From positions 80,221,501 through 80,285,500 of the forward strand of contig JAZHRO010000013.1 in the NCBI GenBank assembly GCA_037157565.1: a stretch of DNA of 64,000 nt, in the 5' to 3' direction. Below the pieces are notes generated by a model, which did not search any database, had not been told where the DNA came from, and was given only the letters and a program-made list of their open reading frames with translations. The stretch comes from Thalassia testudinum (taxonomy: Eukaryota > Streptophyta > Magnoliopsida > Alismatales > Hydrocharitaceae). This document shows, piece by piece, positions 20,983 to 33,251 of this stretch (within the stretch, counting starts at the first letter, position 1; every line of letters begins with the position of its first letter). A program made the translations under genes and the position numbers.

Positions 20983-22737
20983 CTAACTTTGGTTTGGGTT
21001 AGGTAGGAGGGGTGGCTGCTGCTGCAATCCTGCATAAGATGTTGAAGCCTCCATCCCGTCTGGTGATGGAGTAGCAGGGGCCTGATAAATCAAATGTGCG
21101 TGGCCTGGATTTGGATTCATAACGTGCCTCTGGGTCGGAACGTTATTTGGGTTGGGCAGAGGTTGCGAAGGAAGGGTGCCAGGTTGGCGGGAATTTTCCA
21201 TCTGGGCCAGTTGGTTGCGAACCTCTGTGATCTCGTCCTTGTGCTGTTTTTGCATTGCCGCATTCGTCTTTTGAATGTCAGCCAGTGTTTGAAGGATAAG
21301 AGTCAGTTGATCCTGATTTTGCCCGGATTGGTAGGTGGGATTGGGCCGAGGCTGAGGCGGCTGATATGGACGAGGAGCTTGTGGACGGGGTTGATAGGGT
21401 GATCTTTGAGAATTTCCCGCCCACTGAAAGTTAGGATGATTTCTCCATCCAGGGTTGTAGGTATTGGAGTATGGGTCATTCTGGATGGCGTTGAGGTCCT
21501 CGTAGTTCTGAGGAACCTCAGGAAAGTCAGAATACGAGGGTTCAGAGTTCCCCCAACTCGAGTAGAAGGGATCGGAGGTCACTCCGGTCCGAGAGGTAGA
21601 CGGGGGTGGATATGGGTCCATCCCCTTGGCAGGTTGGTGATAGATGTTTTGCACTGTCTCCCTTGCTAGAGGAGGTCGTGCAAAAGAGTTTTGTGCAGAG
21701 GTGGCTTGCTGCAAATGTCGAGTTAGCTCGTCCACCTTCTTTTCTATGATAGAGACCTTGTCCAACCGACTGGCCATCAGTTCCAGGTCGACAGAAGTGG
21801 ACAGGTCCTGCGTCTCATGTGTCCCTCTTAGATTCGTCGATGCGCGGGCATTCGTCCTGTCGAATAAGCCCAAGGAGTCATTGTTTATGGAGTTCTCGCA
21901 CATGTTTTCGAGAATCTCCCACACCATGTCCTCGTGTTGGCCCATGATGTTTCCTCCACATGTTGCATTGACGAATAGACGAATATCCTCACGGAGTCCC
22001 TGGTAAAAAGACTGGACTTGTTCCCACTTAGGAACTCCGTGATGGGGGCACTTTCGCATGAGATCTAGGAATCGATCCCAAGCTTCGTGAAGAGGTTCTC
22101 CCGGTTGTTGAGTGAAATGAGTGATCTGGTGGCGCAAGGCATTCGTCCGGCCAACAGGGAAGAATTTTTTCAAAAATTCAGACTGTACTTCTTCCCATGT
22201 GTTGATCGGGCGGGTCTGAGTCTAATACCAGTGTGCAGCCTTGTCCAAGAGGGAGAACGAAAACATTTTCATGAGTAGGATATCCCGATTTTGTACATCT
22301 GACCCGAAGGTCTGGGCCAAATGCTTGAGTTGTTTAATGTGTTGGAATGGATCCTCAGAGTTAAGCCCATGGAACTTCGGTATGGCATGAATCATATTGG
22401 GCTTCAGATCATAATCGGGTCCTCCAATTGGGATTCGTACTCGGGGTTCGATTGCCACCGCAGCAGGATTATAGTGATCTCGCATCATAGGTCGCTGCGG
22501 TGGGTTTACAAAGTTCTGAAAGAGATCGTTCAAGCGTTGAAGTTGGTGTTCAAGGTTATTCTCCTCTTCAATGGGTTGTGCCATGATGGGAGAAGAAGGA
22601 GAATCAGGGTCTGAGTCAGATGAAAGATTTATGTGGTGGGGTTGCCGCACAAACAAGGGCATCGAGGCTTGGCCTCGACGAGAATGAATTTCTAAAGGAG
22701 GTCTTAAAGGTGGTCTTAAGGACCTCCTACCGAACAT
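20983..22737 (-). pseudogene. Athila-2 gag
   Basis: Structural protein of the particle. The frame opens at 22737, with a likely start at MAQPIEEENN (ATG at 22584-22582). The core contains PKFHGLNSEDPFQHIKQL, FLKKFFPVGRTNALRHQI, EAWDRFLDLMRKCPHHG and FYQGLREDIRLFVNATCGG, the usual plant retrotransposon Gag layout. A Pro/Gln/Asn-rich tail follows; I see no clear CCHC knuckle. One in-frame TAG (22224-22222, after KAAHWY) breaks it into 171- and 396-residue parts; matching positions in other Gag proteins are coding. Otherwise well kept. Confidence 0.92.
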
Positions 22738-23684
22738 GCACCGAAAGATGTGATGAGATTAGAAGGTGCTGGACCCAATCAAGACACCCAAGAATTGTTG
22801 GGTGACTATAGAGGTTTGGGGCAGATGGACCCCTGGATCAGAAGATCGTCCACCTGAGAAATACCTGGGCAGCCAGAGAGGGAGAGTCCCGCAAAGACCC
22901 CTACACGGTAGAGCGTCCCCATGGGTTACAGGGTTTCCCCCACCCGACCTCTCTTGTCACTGCGGTTCCAGGTAGACCAGAATGGGGATCTTGACCTCTT
23001 AAGTCTACTTTTTTTATTTTAAGATCAAGGTGCTTAATGTTCCACTTGAACTTTTAAGTATTTTGAGTGCAAAAGTGACCTAATATTAAGGTTGGTTGAC
23101 CCAAGGGATCAATTTCACCTCTTGTTCCTTTGAGAGCTTTTAGGTCCTTCCTTTTATGGTTCAAATGGATTATCAGCCTGATTTGCTTAGGGTTCCTCTT
23201 GTATAAATCGTTTCAGACACGGTTTAGGCACACCTCTCTTTGGAAAGTTTGTTTCTTTGTTTTAGAGAAGATGTGTCTCTAAAAACCCTAGCTTTGCAAT
23301 CCCTAACTTGGCTCTAGTGGGTCCAATTTAGTTGCCGTAGAAATTAGCACCTAGGGCTCAATCAAGAAAGTTTTAGCCCTAGTTGCCTTAGTTGGATGAA
23401 CAGATAAAAATATGTTGAAATGAAAATCAGGCAACTTGATGAGTTACTAAATATGAAACAGGAAGCCCTAAGTTGATTTCCCTCTTTTTTTTTTCTTTTC
23501 TAGATTGTGAGAGGGTTAAGAGAGAGGGCTTATGGAGATTACCTGTTCCTTGGAGAGTCTGTTGTGCAGTTGCTATTCTTTCCTTTTTGTTTTGCTTTCC
23601 CTGCTTAAACACAACAAAAGAGAGAAGTTAAGTCGGATATTAGATAGAAAAGTTGTACTCAAAAGTTTTAAAAGTGTCCGTTGC
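22738..23684 (-). other. Athila-2 5' leader
   Basis: About 950 bp between primer-binding site and gag. No reading frame with recognisable content. Confidence 0.75.
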
Positions 23685-23702
23685 TCCCCGACAACGGCGC
23701 CA
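23685..23702 (-). promoter_or_regulatory. Athila-2 primer-binding site for tRNA-Asp
   Basis: In element sense TGGCGCCGTTGTCGGGGA, four bases inside the 5' LTR. It differs at one of 18 positions from the complement of the plant tRNA-Asp(GUC) 3' end including CCA. Confidence 0.9.
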
Positions 23703-24272
23703 AAATTGTTGTTGACGTTTTGTGCGGATTTAAAGGATGTCACGTTGTAGTATAACCGACAAAATGTCTAAACAAATATAAAGAATTTTATTACTCGAAG
23801 ACTGAAGTATCCGAGGTCGAACACGGGGAGCAATCTTAGTACTTTGTAAAACCAAAGAATACAACTGTTTAAATGCAAATATAACTCATTCAAAGAGAGA
23901 ATTTTAAAAAAGGATTTGGAAAAAAAAGTAGAATTGGACGTCTGATTTGTGTATCAGACGTCTTAAATGTGATCTCTCTTTCTCTCGTCTTCTTCGTGGC
24001 TCTTCTCCCTTCTTTGCTTCTGGTATCTTTCCTTCTTCTCCTGCCTTGCCTTTCTTCTTTCTTCTTCTTCTTTCTCTTCTGATCTCTTTGAAGTCTTCCC
24101 TTGTCTTCTTCTTCGTTCTTCTCTCTCTTCTGCCTTGTCTTCCTTCTTCTTCTCTGCGAAGAATTCTCCTTTCACTGCTATGCAGCCTCTTCTTTCTTCT
24201 CTTCCTGTTCTGCAGCCACTAAGTGTTCGCTACCTGGGTCAGTTCTTCCTTCCTGCACACACCACAGAGTAG

Positions 24273-24518
24273 AAAAAACCTACCCCCGTCCCTCTACCCA
24301 GGCGTCTCTCTCTCTCAAGCAAATGCACTCAGGACGCTCTCCCGGAGCCACACGGGTAGTCGGGTCGGGTTCGCACCCGGGGACCAGGCGCACCGGCAAG
24401 TGGCGATGCGCGAGGAGTGCGTAGGTCTAGGTCAGGTCGAACCAGCCAGATCCGCGAGGTCAAGCCGCGGATGAGGCGTGAGGGCAGTGAGGGACCTCAC
24501 CCCTGTGCTTACGGAGGC
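24273..24518 (-). ncRNA. predicted short Pol III-type transcript in the Athila-2 5' LTR
   Basis: By the same geometry as 10557-10802: expected start near 24518, first long T-run in sense at 24278-24273 (TTTTTT). Confidence 0.33.
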
Positions 24519-24540
24519 AACCGGTTTAAAGCACAAATAC

Positions 24541-24583
24541 AATTTATAGCGTACCTGAGTGCTGCAATCCCACTATGTGGGAC
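24541..24583 (-). promoter_or_regulatory. USE-like box and TATA box, 24 nt apart
   Basis: In sense GTCCCACATAG (one mismatch to the USE consensus, 24583-24573), a 24-nt spacer, then TATAAATT (24548-24541). Confidence 0.55.
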
Positions 24584-26424
24584 TAAAGGTTCCGCCCTGA
24601 TTTTACGCGCGCCCGCAGACTCTCGTATGCAATTGCCCAAGCTATTGACTCTGCTGGCGCTACTGGCTGGCCTTGGTTGCTTCGCGACACTTGAGAGAAT
24701 CTGCTGCACCTGCCGCCTGGGAAGCTTGACGCCTGCTGCTGCTCCAAGCTCCCTGCTGCTTCGGCTGTTAATGGCGGCTGGGGCTTACACCTGACATCCA
24801 ACAGAACGGCCTATTGGCCCAATCAGAATAGCTGGAAACCTTCGCCGCAGCACGGCGAAGGCGGTGGGTGACGCTGCAGGTTGCCGATCGGCCTAGGCGT
24901 GCGTGCCTAGGTCAACCTGTGGCCGAAGATGGTGGGTTGCTCGGGGGGTGCTTGTGGAGGTCTGGAATGGTAGTGATGGGGTGGAATGGGTTCCTGGTGG
25001 TGAGGCGGAGCTCTCGAGGTGGTTGGCGAGCCGTGTGGAGTGGCGGAGTGGTGTGGGCGGCTCGCCGGAGTGGGGTCAGAGGCGAGGAAGATGGAGGCGG
25101 TTTGGTACTGTCGAGGGGTAATCAAGTAAAATAGTTGGGGGAAAAGAGACAGGAGAGGATGGAGAACGTATCTGTGGTTGTCAGGAAGGAAGGAAGGCGG
25201 CGGAGAGGACAGCTCGTAACCGCCGTCGTCGGGGAAGAAAGACCCTGAGGGAGGAAGCGGCGACGAAGACGAGGTCAGAAGCGCGCGCGCGGGGTACAAC
25301 GCGACGCAGGAGGAAGCAGCGGAGAGGACTCTGCTGCTGGTATGGCAGCAGAGCGATGAGAAGGAGGGGAGGAGGTCGCCGGAGCTTGTGGGTCGTTTGG
25401 CCAGAGATGGGAGAGGGAGGAATTTGGAAGGGATCTCCGTCAAAATCAAGCTTGCCTTCTGCGGCAGGGTCTGGGGTGTCTTTTATAGGTGCTGGCCGCA
25501 CCTACCAGCGCATGGAGACCGCGCAATTAGGTCTGCCGGCTCGCCGGATTTGGAAGGAAGGTGGATACCCGAATCTCTCGTGCGTTCGCACGAGAGATTG
25601 AGTTCACACCAGCGATTGTAATTGGCTTTATAAGGAAGGGAATTCCTCAGAGAATCCTCCTTCCATTTCTGGGAGGGAATCTCTGAGGGATTAGAGAGCA
25701 ATCTCTCTCGAAACTTCGCCAGAGCTCGGTTCTGCCCTAGCAATGGCGGCAGGACCGGTTTGCAAAGGAGGCGATGAACCTAGGGGGCTCTCTGCAAAGG
25801 TATTCAAAAGATAGGGACCAATTTATGATTTGGGTGTACTAAATTGCAAAGTAGGTCAAGATGACCTCTCCTTAGGTCCAAATTTTGTTACAAACCTAAT
25901 TTTGACCTAAGGAATCCAATGGTGAAGTTGGATTTTAGTTTTGACCTCGTTTGACTGGACATTTTGCGTAAAAACCCAAATTAGGTTAATTGAAGATCTA
26001 GGACCCTAATCCAGGTCAAACTAGGTTCCAAAGGACAAATTAAGTGTTATAAACCCTAGAGGATGTTTTTATATGACTTTTAGAGGATTTACTTGATTTT
26101 TAATCTGACCGGAACCTTGTTAATTTAAGCAGGTCTGTTTTAGGGTTACCAAGTGTCATTTAGTTCTTAGATTGCACATAAACCCATTTCTGATTAACTC
26201 AACCCACTTTTTATCTTATTTGGACCATTTGACCTATGTTTTGCTTCTGAGAAATCCTATTTATGTACTGCAATGGTAAAATTACAGTTTTAACCTTTAT
26301 TTCATGTTTTCTTCTCAGAGCACTTGTTCCTTCAGTTAAGCCTTTTTCTAGGTTATGTAGGAACTTTTATCTTCTTTATTGGGTCAAAATGAGCTAGTTA
26401 TGACTCATGATGAGGCTCTCATCA

Positions 26425-28522
26425 GAATACAAATCTCAACTTTCTTTTTGGTATTTTTCAATATATCTTTTTTTTTTTGAATTAAGGCAAAATGCGAAAT
26501 TGTGGCGGGAAAGTGACTTACACTTCAAATTCGAAATACTACTTCTAAGTGGCAAGTAGAGCCTCTCCCTAAGCTCACTCTAAGCAAGTGAAGGCTTAGA
26601 ATAATTAGGGAGAGGGAGTGAAGAATGCTAGAAACAAAACAATTAGAAATGCAAATAAGAAATTGCAATGAAGGCAACTAGATTAATGAAAAAAGTGTTT
26701 TACAAAAAGGCCTAGTAGAGGAATGCTTCTACTACTAGAAGATTGTAAATAAGAAAAGCAAACACAAATCCTCTAGATAGATGGTGAAAAAGAGGGCTTC
26801 TTGCTCCAAGGTTGGTAGCTCTCAATCTTGAAAAGAGTCCAACTCCTTCCTTGCTGTGCTCCGCCAAGGTGATGTCCTCCAAGGCAAGCCCTAAGGGGAC
26901 GTGCCCTAAGCTTTTCTCCAAGGGTGGACGTCCACCCTAGGTCCTTCTCCTTTGCCTGGCCATCCTCCTTGAAGTGGAAGAGTCCTCCTCCTTGGCGTGG
27001 CCCAAGTTGAAGAGAGTGGGGAGAAGAAGGCACCAAAAGGGCTGGTGATGTGCCACTTTAATCTCCTTCTCTACTCCTTCTTCTTGGCCGTAGGTATAGG
27101 TGGCATAGGTAGCAAAATACAATAATGGCGGATGCCCTCAAATGGTGGTAGGTGGTGGGTTTTTATAGAATAGGAAGGGGGCTAAGGTGACTCTTGGAAT
27201 GGAGGGCTAAGATGAAGAGATGGAGGTGGTTGGGGATCCAATGGCCAAGGTCAATTGGCACCAACCCAAGGGACATCTTGGGGGTGGTTATGGATGGTGA
27301 CACCCCTTGATGTTGGTGCCAAAATGGCTTCTAGAAGGGGGTCTTAGTTGGAGCCAAGAAGGGTTCTAGAAGGAGGGGTAGGTGGATGGCTAGGATGGGT
27401 TGTAGGGTTAGGTGTATGGTGGATGTGGGGGTGGATGTTGGAGCCAAAAAGAGGGGTAGTTAGGGTTAGGTTTTGGCTCCAAAATTGGTGCCTTTTGGTG
27501 GTGATAATGGGGTGAAGGTGTGGCTAGGAGGTGGCGCCAACTTGAGTAGGATAGCTAGCTTAGGTAGGGCTTAAGTTGGTGGAGCTAGCTAGGGTTGAAT
27601 TTGAGGTGGTGGATGGCCAAGGAGCTGGTTGATAGCTAAGCTAAGCTAAGATAAGCTAGCTTAGCTAGCTATGGAGTAGAGGAGGAGGTATTATAGCTAG
27701 GGTTTGAAGAGAGGAGTTGAGGAGGAGAAGTCTGGAGCTGGAACTGGAGCTGACTACTGCTGAAGAGGCTGGCATAGAGCTACTCTAGCTGGCTTAGCTT
27801 GCTAGTTCTTTGCTAGCTGCTAAGCCAAGCTAAAGTGAACTGGCTTCTACCATAATGAGCTGAGGTAAGCTAGGTCTGGTGCTCCTGGGGAGGATCAAGC
27901 TGGTTGAGGCAGTTAAGGTAGCTTAGCTCAACTGAGTTGAGCTAAGCTGAATCCCCGGGAGCTGGACTTGAGCTTCCTAAGCTAAGATGAGTTCTTCTTT
28001 AGCTGGCTGAAGTTGAGTGGAGCTGGATGTAGCTGGGTCTGAGCTGGGGTGAACTCCCGTCAACTCAGCTGAGCTAGCTAGAGCTCCCTGTGGACTAGTG
28101 GGAGCTGAAATGAGCTAGACTCAGCTAAGTTGAGCTGCTTCTGGGCTAACTTGAGCTAGGGTGAGCTAAGATGAACTCTCTTAAGCTGCCATTCAGCTGA
28201 GATTAGCTGAATGGAGCTGGGATGAGCTAACCCTAGCTCAAGTGAGCTAGGTTCCAACTGTTGTGAGCTGGATCAAGCTGAGTTCCAACTAGGCTGGGCT
28301 TCTCCTTCACCATTTGCCTTCTTGAGTGCTAGGGTTTTAGGGATCTGTATATCTATACATCCCTAACACTCACAAAAACATATTAAAAAGACAATAAACA
28401 ATGCAATGCATGCCTAACCTAATTTATGCCTAAATGCAGCCCAAAAACCCATTTGCGGAGTAAAATCCTAAGAGCTAGGTTTGTTTTAATGCATAAGAAT
28501 GATGATAAACTGACATTTATCA
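26425..28522 (-). repeat. Athila-1 5' LTR, second part (U3 side)
   Basis: Resumes the LTR broken at 9990; the first five bases are the second gaata. Contains the second AGCT-dense tract and ends with the 7-bp-arm inverted repeat at 28503-28522 (TGATAAA and TTTATCA). Followed by gtcag (28523-28527), the right target duplication of Athila-1. Confidence 0.93.
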
Positions 28523-28527
28523 GTCAG

Positions 28528-30421
28528 CAGCAGCAAGTGGTTCAGGGTGGGGTTCAATAGCAATGGCAGGTGCTGTAGGTGTATCTAGGTCAAGTCTAGG
28601 TTCCTCTAACTGTGGGTTGTGATCTTGTGGTTGAATGTTAAGGATAATCGGGTTTTCCTCTAAGAACTAGTCCTCGACCACAAACTTGATATCGCAGATC
28701 TGCACAATAACCCCACTATTGATTCCTTTTTGGGTCTTAAAGATATCAATCTTTGAAGTTTTGTCCCCAAATTTCAACTCAATCTGGCCCTCTTCACAAT
28801 TGATGTTGGCCCTAGTTGTGGCCAGGAATGGTCTCCCTAATATGATCGGTGTGTTTTTCAAATTCTCAATAGCATCCATGTCTAATACAATGAAATCCAC
28901 GGGAAAATAGAAGTCATGTATCCAAACTATAACATCCTCGAGAATTCCTTTAGGTGACTTGATGGATCGATCTGCTAATTGCAAACTCACCTCTGTCGGT
29001 TTGAGCTCAGATTCCTCAAGGTGGTCTAGTAGGGATGTAGGTATCAAGTTTAAGGAAGCTCCTAGATCCAGTAAAGCTCTATCAAACTATATATCACCGA
29101 TAGTGCAAGAGATCAGAGGGGTACCAGGGTCTTTTGCCTTAGGCAGGAGTTGGCTCAAAATGATGGAGCTGTCTTGCTCCGACAGTACGATCGGATTCCC
29201 ACCCTTGGTTCGCAGCTTATGCTTAGGTGTACGTACGTCTTTCAGAAATCTCACGTAAGCCAGTATGTGGCGAATCGCATCCATCAAGGGGATGTTTATT
29301 TGGACCTGCTCAAAGAGCTTAACCAGGTCTTCCTCTAGTACCACAGTCTTGGGTTTCCTCTTTCCCTTAGTCAAGGCCTCAGGAAATGGAACCTCAATTG
29401 GTTCCTCTAGAATTGGCTCAGGCTCTTTATATGGGATAGGGGTGTCTTGGATTACCAATCTAGGATTGGGATTTAAAGTATCAAGCTGGTCGTAGCTAGG
29501 AAATGGTGGGTTCTGTGTTGCTTTGCCACTATGGGTGGTGACGGAGTTCAATCCTACCTGACTTTGGTTTGGGTTAGGTAAGATTGGTGTCTACTGCTGA
29601 AACCCAGAATATAAAGTTGAAGCTTCCATCCAGTCAGGCGATGGAGCAGAAGGGGCCTGGTAAACATAATGTGCTTGCCCCTAATTTGGGTTCATAACAC
29701 ACCTTTGGTTCAGCATGTTATTTGGGTTAGGAAGGGGCTGAGAAGGAAGTACACCAGGCTCGCGAGCATTTGCCAACTGGGTCAATTGATTACGAAGCTC
29801 AGTGAATTCCTCCTTCTGTTGTTTCTACATGTCAACCAAGGTTTGTAGAATCAGAGATGTCTGGTCCTCCTTAGGTGGCCCAAATTGGAACTTTTGGTTG
29901 GGCCTTAGTTGAGTGGGCTGATAGGGTCACGAGTTTTGTGGTCGGGGTTGGAATTGCGGTCTTGGATTCGGGTTATTTCTCAACCATGCAAAATTAGGAT
30001 CATTTCGTCATCCAGGGTTATAGGTGTTTGAGAAAGGATTGTTCTGGACGACGTGGAGATCCTCGTAAGTCTGAGGAACTCCAGAAAAATCTAAGTATGA
30101 GGGTTCAGAGTTCCCCCAACTATGGTAGGCTGGCCTGGAGTTTCCTCCAAGACATTAATTAGATGGGGGTGGATAGGCATCCATCCCCTGAGAGTGGTAG
30201 ATGTTGTGTGCAACCTCCCTACCTGAGGGCGGGTGCACGTATGGACTCTGTGGTGCAGTGGTGGTCCTATGCAGATGTCGATTGATGTCGTCCATCTTCT
30301 TCTCAATAATGGAGACCTTATCCAACAAACTGGCTACCAACTCCAGGTCAACGGATGCGGAAAGACCTCCGGTTTTGTGTACCCCCTATTGTTTGTCAAT
30401 GCACAGGTGGTCGTCCAGTCA
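28528..30421 (-). pseudogene. Athila-0 protease and C-terminal gag fragment
   Basis: Continues Athila-0 across the Athila-1 insertion; sequence on both sides joins as in Athila-2 (19940 region). Protease pieces lie at 29551-29087 and 29047-28667 (DLGASLNLIP region, PIILGRPFLATTRANINC). Gag tail pieces include LLDKVSIIEKKMDDINRHLH at about 30330. Numerous stops and frameshifts. At about 30421 gag ends abruptly and LTR sequence begins, so the N-terminal half of gag, leader, PBS and start of the LTR are deleted. Confidence 0.88.
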
Positions 30422-32612
30422 GACACCTTAACCAGCACCCAACTACAATGCCCTTAAGAAGCTTAAGGGCATCTTCTCTTCTTCTCAAGCCTCAGCAGCT
30501 ATTCACAGAGGCACGAAGGGCCTCCCAGCGACTAAGTGTAGAGAGGGTACAGCTGAGGGCAAAAACCTCCCCCCCCCCCCCCCCCTCTCCCTCTCCTTCT
30601 CTTCTTTCCCTCAAAGATCCGGAGGTTATCGGGCAAGTAACCAGATCCAGAATAGGGTGCAAGCCTACGGGCATGATAGCAGGCGAGCAGTGAGCGCTCG
30701 AGTAAGCAGGTGAAGTGGGGACCCGACCCCCGGTGACTTGGGCGATAAGGATAGAACACAAATTCCTTTTAAGTGTGCGTGGGCGCTCTTCTCCCACCAA
30801 TGTGGGACTATCCTGTCCCCATTCTTTGCGTGAGAGTAGCTACTGAAGGCACATCCAATTGAGGTAGCAGGAGTGTTTTATGCTCCCAATTGAAAGCATG
30901 GATTTCTTCCTGGAAGTATTCCGCATCACCTGGAGCAGTGACTTGGACCTGATGTAGCAAGAACACCTACTTCAAGCTCTCTTCAAGGAGCTCTGTCAAT
31001 GGTGATGGTGGCCACAAACCTGAAACATGAAAATGACCTTAATGGTCTCGTTAGAACAACTCAGTAGGAGCGTGATGATGCAGCGAAGGTGATGGTGGTG
31101 GTAGCATGCCGTGAAAGTGGTCGAGGTGGCTGGCGAAGATGAAATTTGATGGCGGAAGAGGGGTTGTTCGGTGGAACAACTGAGCGGCCAATCCCCTCAA
31201 TTTCTTGAGGGGTTCGGTCGCAAGGACATGACGATGGTGTAGATATTGGAATTGGGTGAGTTGGTGGAGTGTAGCAGTCGCTAGGGTTTGCCAGAGTTAT
31301 ACCGATGAGGTGGGAGACAGAGGACATGCAGGCGAGTCGGTGGTCGAAATGAAGATGTAGTGGCACAGAGATGATGAGTAGTTGGAGTAGAGTTGATAAG
31401 GCTAGCTAACAGACAACGAGGGGCGGAGGAGGTACAGGGTCTGGTATGGCCGACGTCGGAGGAGATGAAAGCTCTAGTGAGGTAGAGAGGCAACGACGGA
31501 GGGTTAGGAGGCACCTCGCTGATATTGCGAGGTGCGGAGAAGAAAGGGGAATTGAAACCGACCGATTGTGGTATGCGGTGGCCAACGAAGAAGCTAGGGG
31601 AAGAAGGCCACCGAAGACAAACTTGGAGCGAGCCGGAGGTAGGAAGAGAAGAGGGATTTTGATGCAAAAGTTTGCTAAGGAGGTAATCTAGTCGATGGGG
31701 TCTTTTATAGGCCTAGAGTCGAGCTTCAAGCTTGGAAACCAAGCTTGAAAGCTCGGAAATCATGGAGTAGAAACTTCCAAGAGTTCTCATGAACCCTAGC
31801 ACGAGAATTGAAAGGCAAGAGCAGGTTCATATTGAAGGGCATCTCTTCATGAATCTCCCTTCCAATTTTGGAAGGATTTGGCCGTGAAATCAGGGAGTAA
31901 TCCCTGATTGAAGGTCGGCTGCTAATGGGTTTAGGATTTCTACAAATATGGAGGCAGAAGGGACCAATTGGCGAAGAATGTGATGAAGTTAGGGGGGCAT
32001 TTGCAATAAATTTCGAAAGCTAGGGGTTTAAGTGAGAGAAAAAAAGTCAGACTGGACTAAAATCCAAACTTGATCAATATGTTCTCTGATTGGGCCCAAA
32101 TTTTGGTACAAACCAAATTTGGACCCAAAGAATCTGATGGTGGAGTCAGATTTTTTGTTTTACCAAGTTTGACTGGGTAATTTGTGTAGAAACCCAAATT
32201 AGGGCAATTATCCATCTGAGACTCTATTTTAGGTCAAAATAGGTTCTGATGGTCAAATCAAAGGTACCAAACCTTAGAGAATATTTTTATGTGATTGGTA
32301 ATTAAGCAGGTCTATTTTTAGGGTTTCAGATATCCTTTAATTCTCGAGATGTGTGAAAATCCATTTCTGTCAGCATGGATCCTCTTATTGGATATTAATG
32401 ACTATTTGACGTTTAATTAACTCCTGAAATACCCCATGGTTATTTTGTATTTGTGGAATGTTGTTAATTTTACATAAATAACCTTGTATTCTTATTTTCT
32501 TTTCAAAACAGGATAATGTGCCCTTAGAACCTTCTGATGGATATGTAGGAGCTTTTATCAACCTTACTAGACCAAATTGAGATAGTTATGGCTCATGATG
32601 GTGTTCCCATCA
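30422..32612 (-). repeat. truncated family-C LTR, probably the 5' LTR of Athila-0
   Basis: Matches the family-C LTRs at 54294-59412 and 60794-63507 from their middle to the end. In sense it begins at 32612 with TGATGGG-AAC-ACCATCA. A TATA box (complement of ttttata) lies near 31697. It contains a run of 18 or more C (about 30570-30588). The U5 side is missing. Same strand as Athila-0 gag, which suits one internal deletion from gag into the LTR. Confidence 0.8.
30766..30808 (-). promoter_or_regulatory. USE-like box and TATA-like box, 24 nt apart
   Basis: In sense GTCCCACATTG (30808-30798, one mismatch), a 24-nt spacer, then CTTAAAAG (30773-30766). Same spacing as in family B. Confidence 0.45.
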
Positions 32613-33234
32613 CAAGTTTAAAATCATCTTATAATGTTTGAGTATGTTGTGTTGTGATGGATAAATGTTCCTACATATCTACATCCAAATTTCAGACTTT
32701 AAATCTGGTTTTAAATGGTGTGTGACCCATCTTTGATGCATTGTAGCATGTATACAATGAGTTAACTGTCCAAAATTTACTGATAATGGAATTTGAGATA
32801 AAAATCACATTTGATTGCTCATATACCTTTCTTGTGATGTATGGAGTGTTTCTGAATGCACATACCTCTGTTCCAGCCATTATACCCTCTTTTTGGTGTT
32901 AGGCTTTCACTTCCAAAACTCTTCCAAGACATACATGGAGTTGCTTTTTAAATAAACAAAAGTCATATAAAAATCACAAAAAAATAAAATAAACCTATCT
33001 TGAGTAAGATCAGGTATTTCTTTAAATGTGTACAAAGTTTCAAGGTAATCTGAACCCCCAACTTTGTAAAATATAACAGCCGACGGTTCAGTATACCTTA
33101 GAATTTAATAAAAGACCAACACTAAAAAATGACAAAAAGAAACCTCTCTCTCTCTCATCTCATCCTTTCTTTCTCATCCCCTATCTCTACTATATATGTA
33201 AAAACTATAAAAATCAAAAAAACCTCAAAAATAC
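32613..33234. other. AT-rich sequence left of the LINE, no gene seen
   Basis: About 620 bp between the truncated LTR and the LINE target duplication. No reading frame of note and no repeat recognised. It is the DNA into which the LINE inserted and is continuous with 53389 onwards. Confidence 0.6.
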
Positions 33235-33251
33235 CCAAAAATACATTGTAT
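33235..33251. repeat. LINE target-site duplication, left copy
   Basis: ccaaaaatacattgtat; the right copy at 53372-53388 is ccaaaaataccttgtat, 16 of 17 identical. It directly follows the end of the LINE (short T-run on the plus strand). Confidence 0.85.

Larger units (their letters stand above)
9991..26424 (-). mobile_element. Athila-2: full-order Athila retrotransposon with a solo LTR inside
   Basis: 5-bp target duplication gaata at 9986-9990 and 26425-26429, TG...CA ends. LTRs 9991-12758 (2768 bp) and 23707-26424 (2718 bp); the 50-bp difference is exactly one tandem duplication in the left copy. Internal region, in element sense: PBS, leader, gag, protease, RT, RNase H, integrase, post-pol motif, long 3' non-coding region, polypurine tract. 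Without the solo LTR it is about 13.7 kb, a normal Athila size. The two LTRs are very similar, so the insertion is young compared with Athila-0, but stops in gag-pol make it non-functional. Confidence 0.95.
23707..26424 (-). repeat. Athila-2 5' LTR (right), family B
   Basis: 2718 bp, same landmarks as the left LTR: U3-terminal inverted repeat 26424-26408, TATA box (complement at 25481-25487), stem palindrome 25572-25599, USE-TATA 24583-24541, hairpin 23962-23937, TTTATT (polyA signal complement) 23787-23792, tRNA-Asp-complementary segment 23743-23754. It lacks the 50-bp duplication of the left LTR. Confidence 0.95.
1573..28522 (-). mobile_element. Athila-1: gag-protease LTR retrotransposon, split by Athila-2
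   Basis: Flanked by 5-bp duplications gtcag (1568-1572 and 28523-28527). Both ends are TG...CA. Left LTR 1573-3815; right LTR 9845-9990 joined to 26430-28522 once Athila-2 and its duplication are removed, giving about 2243 and 2239 bp. Without the nested insert the element is about 10.5 kb. The internal region (3816-9844) has a primer-binding site, gag and protease on the minus strand, and no recognisable RT, RNase H or integrase. It is therefore non-autonomous, although it kept a Gag reading frame. It inserted into the protease-RT linker of Athila-0. Confidence 0.93.
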
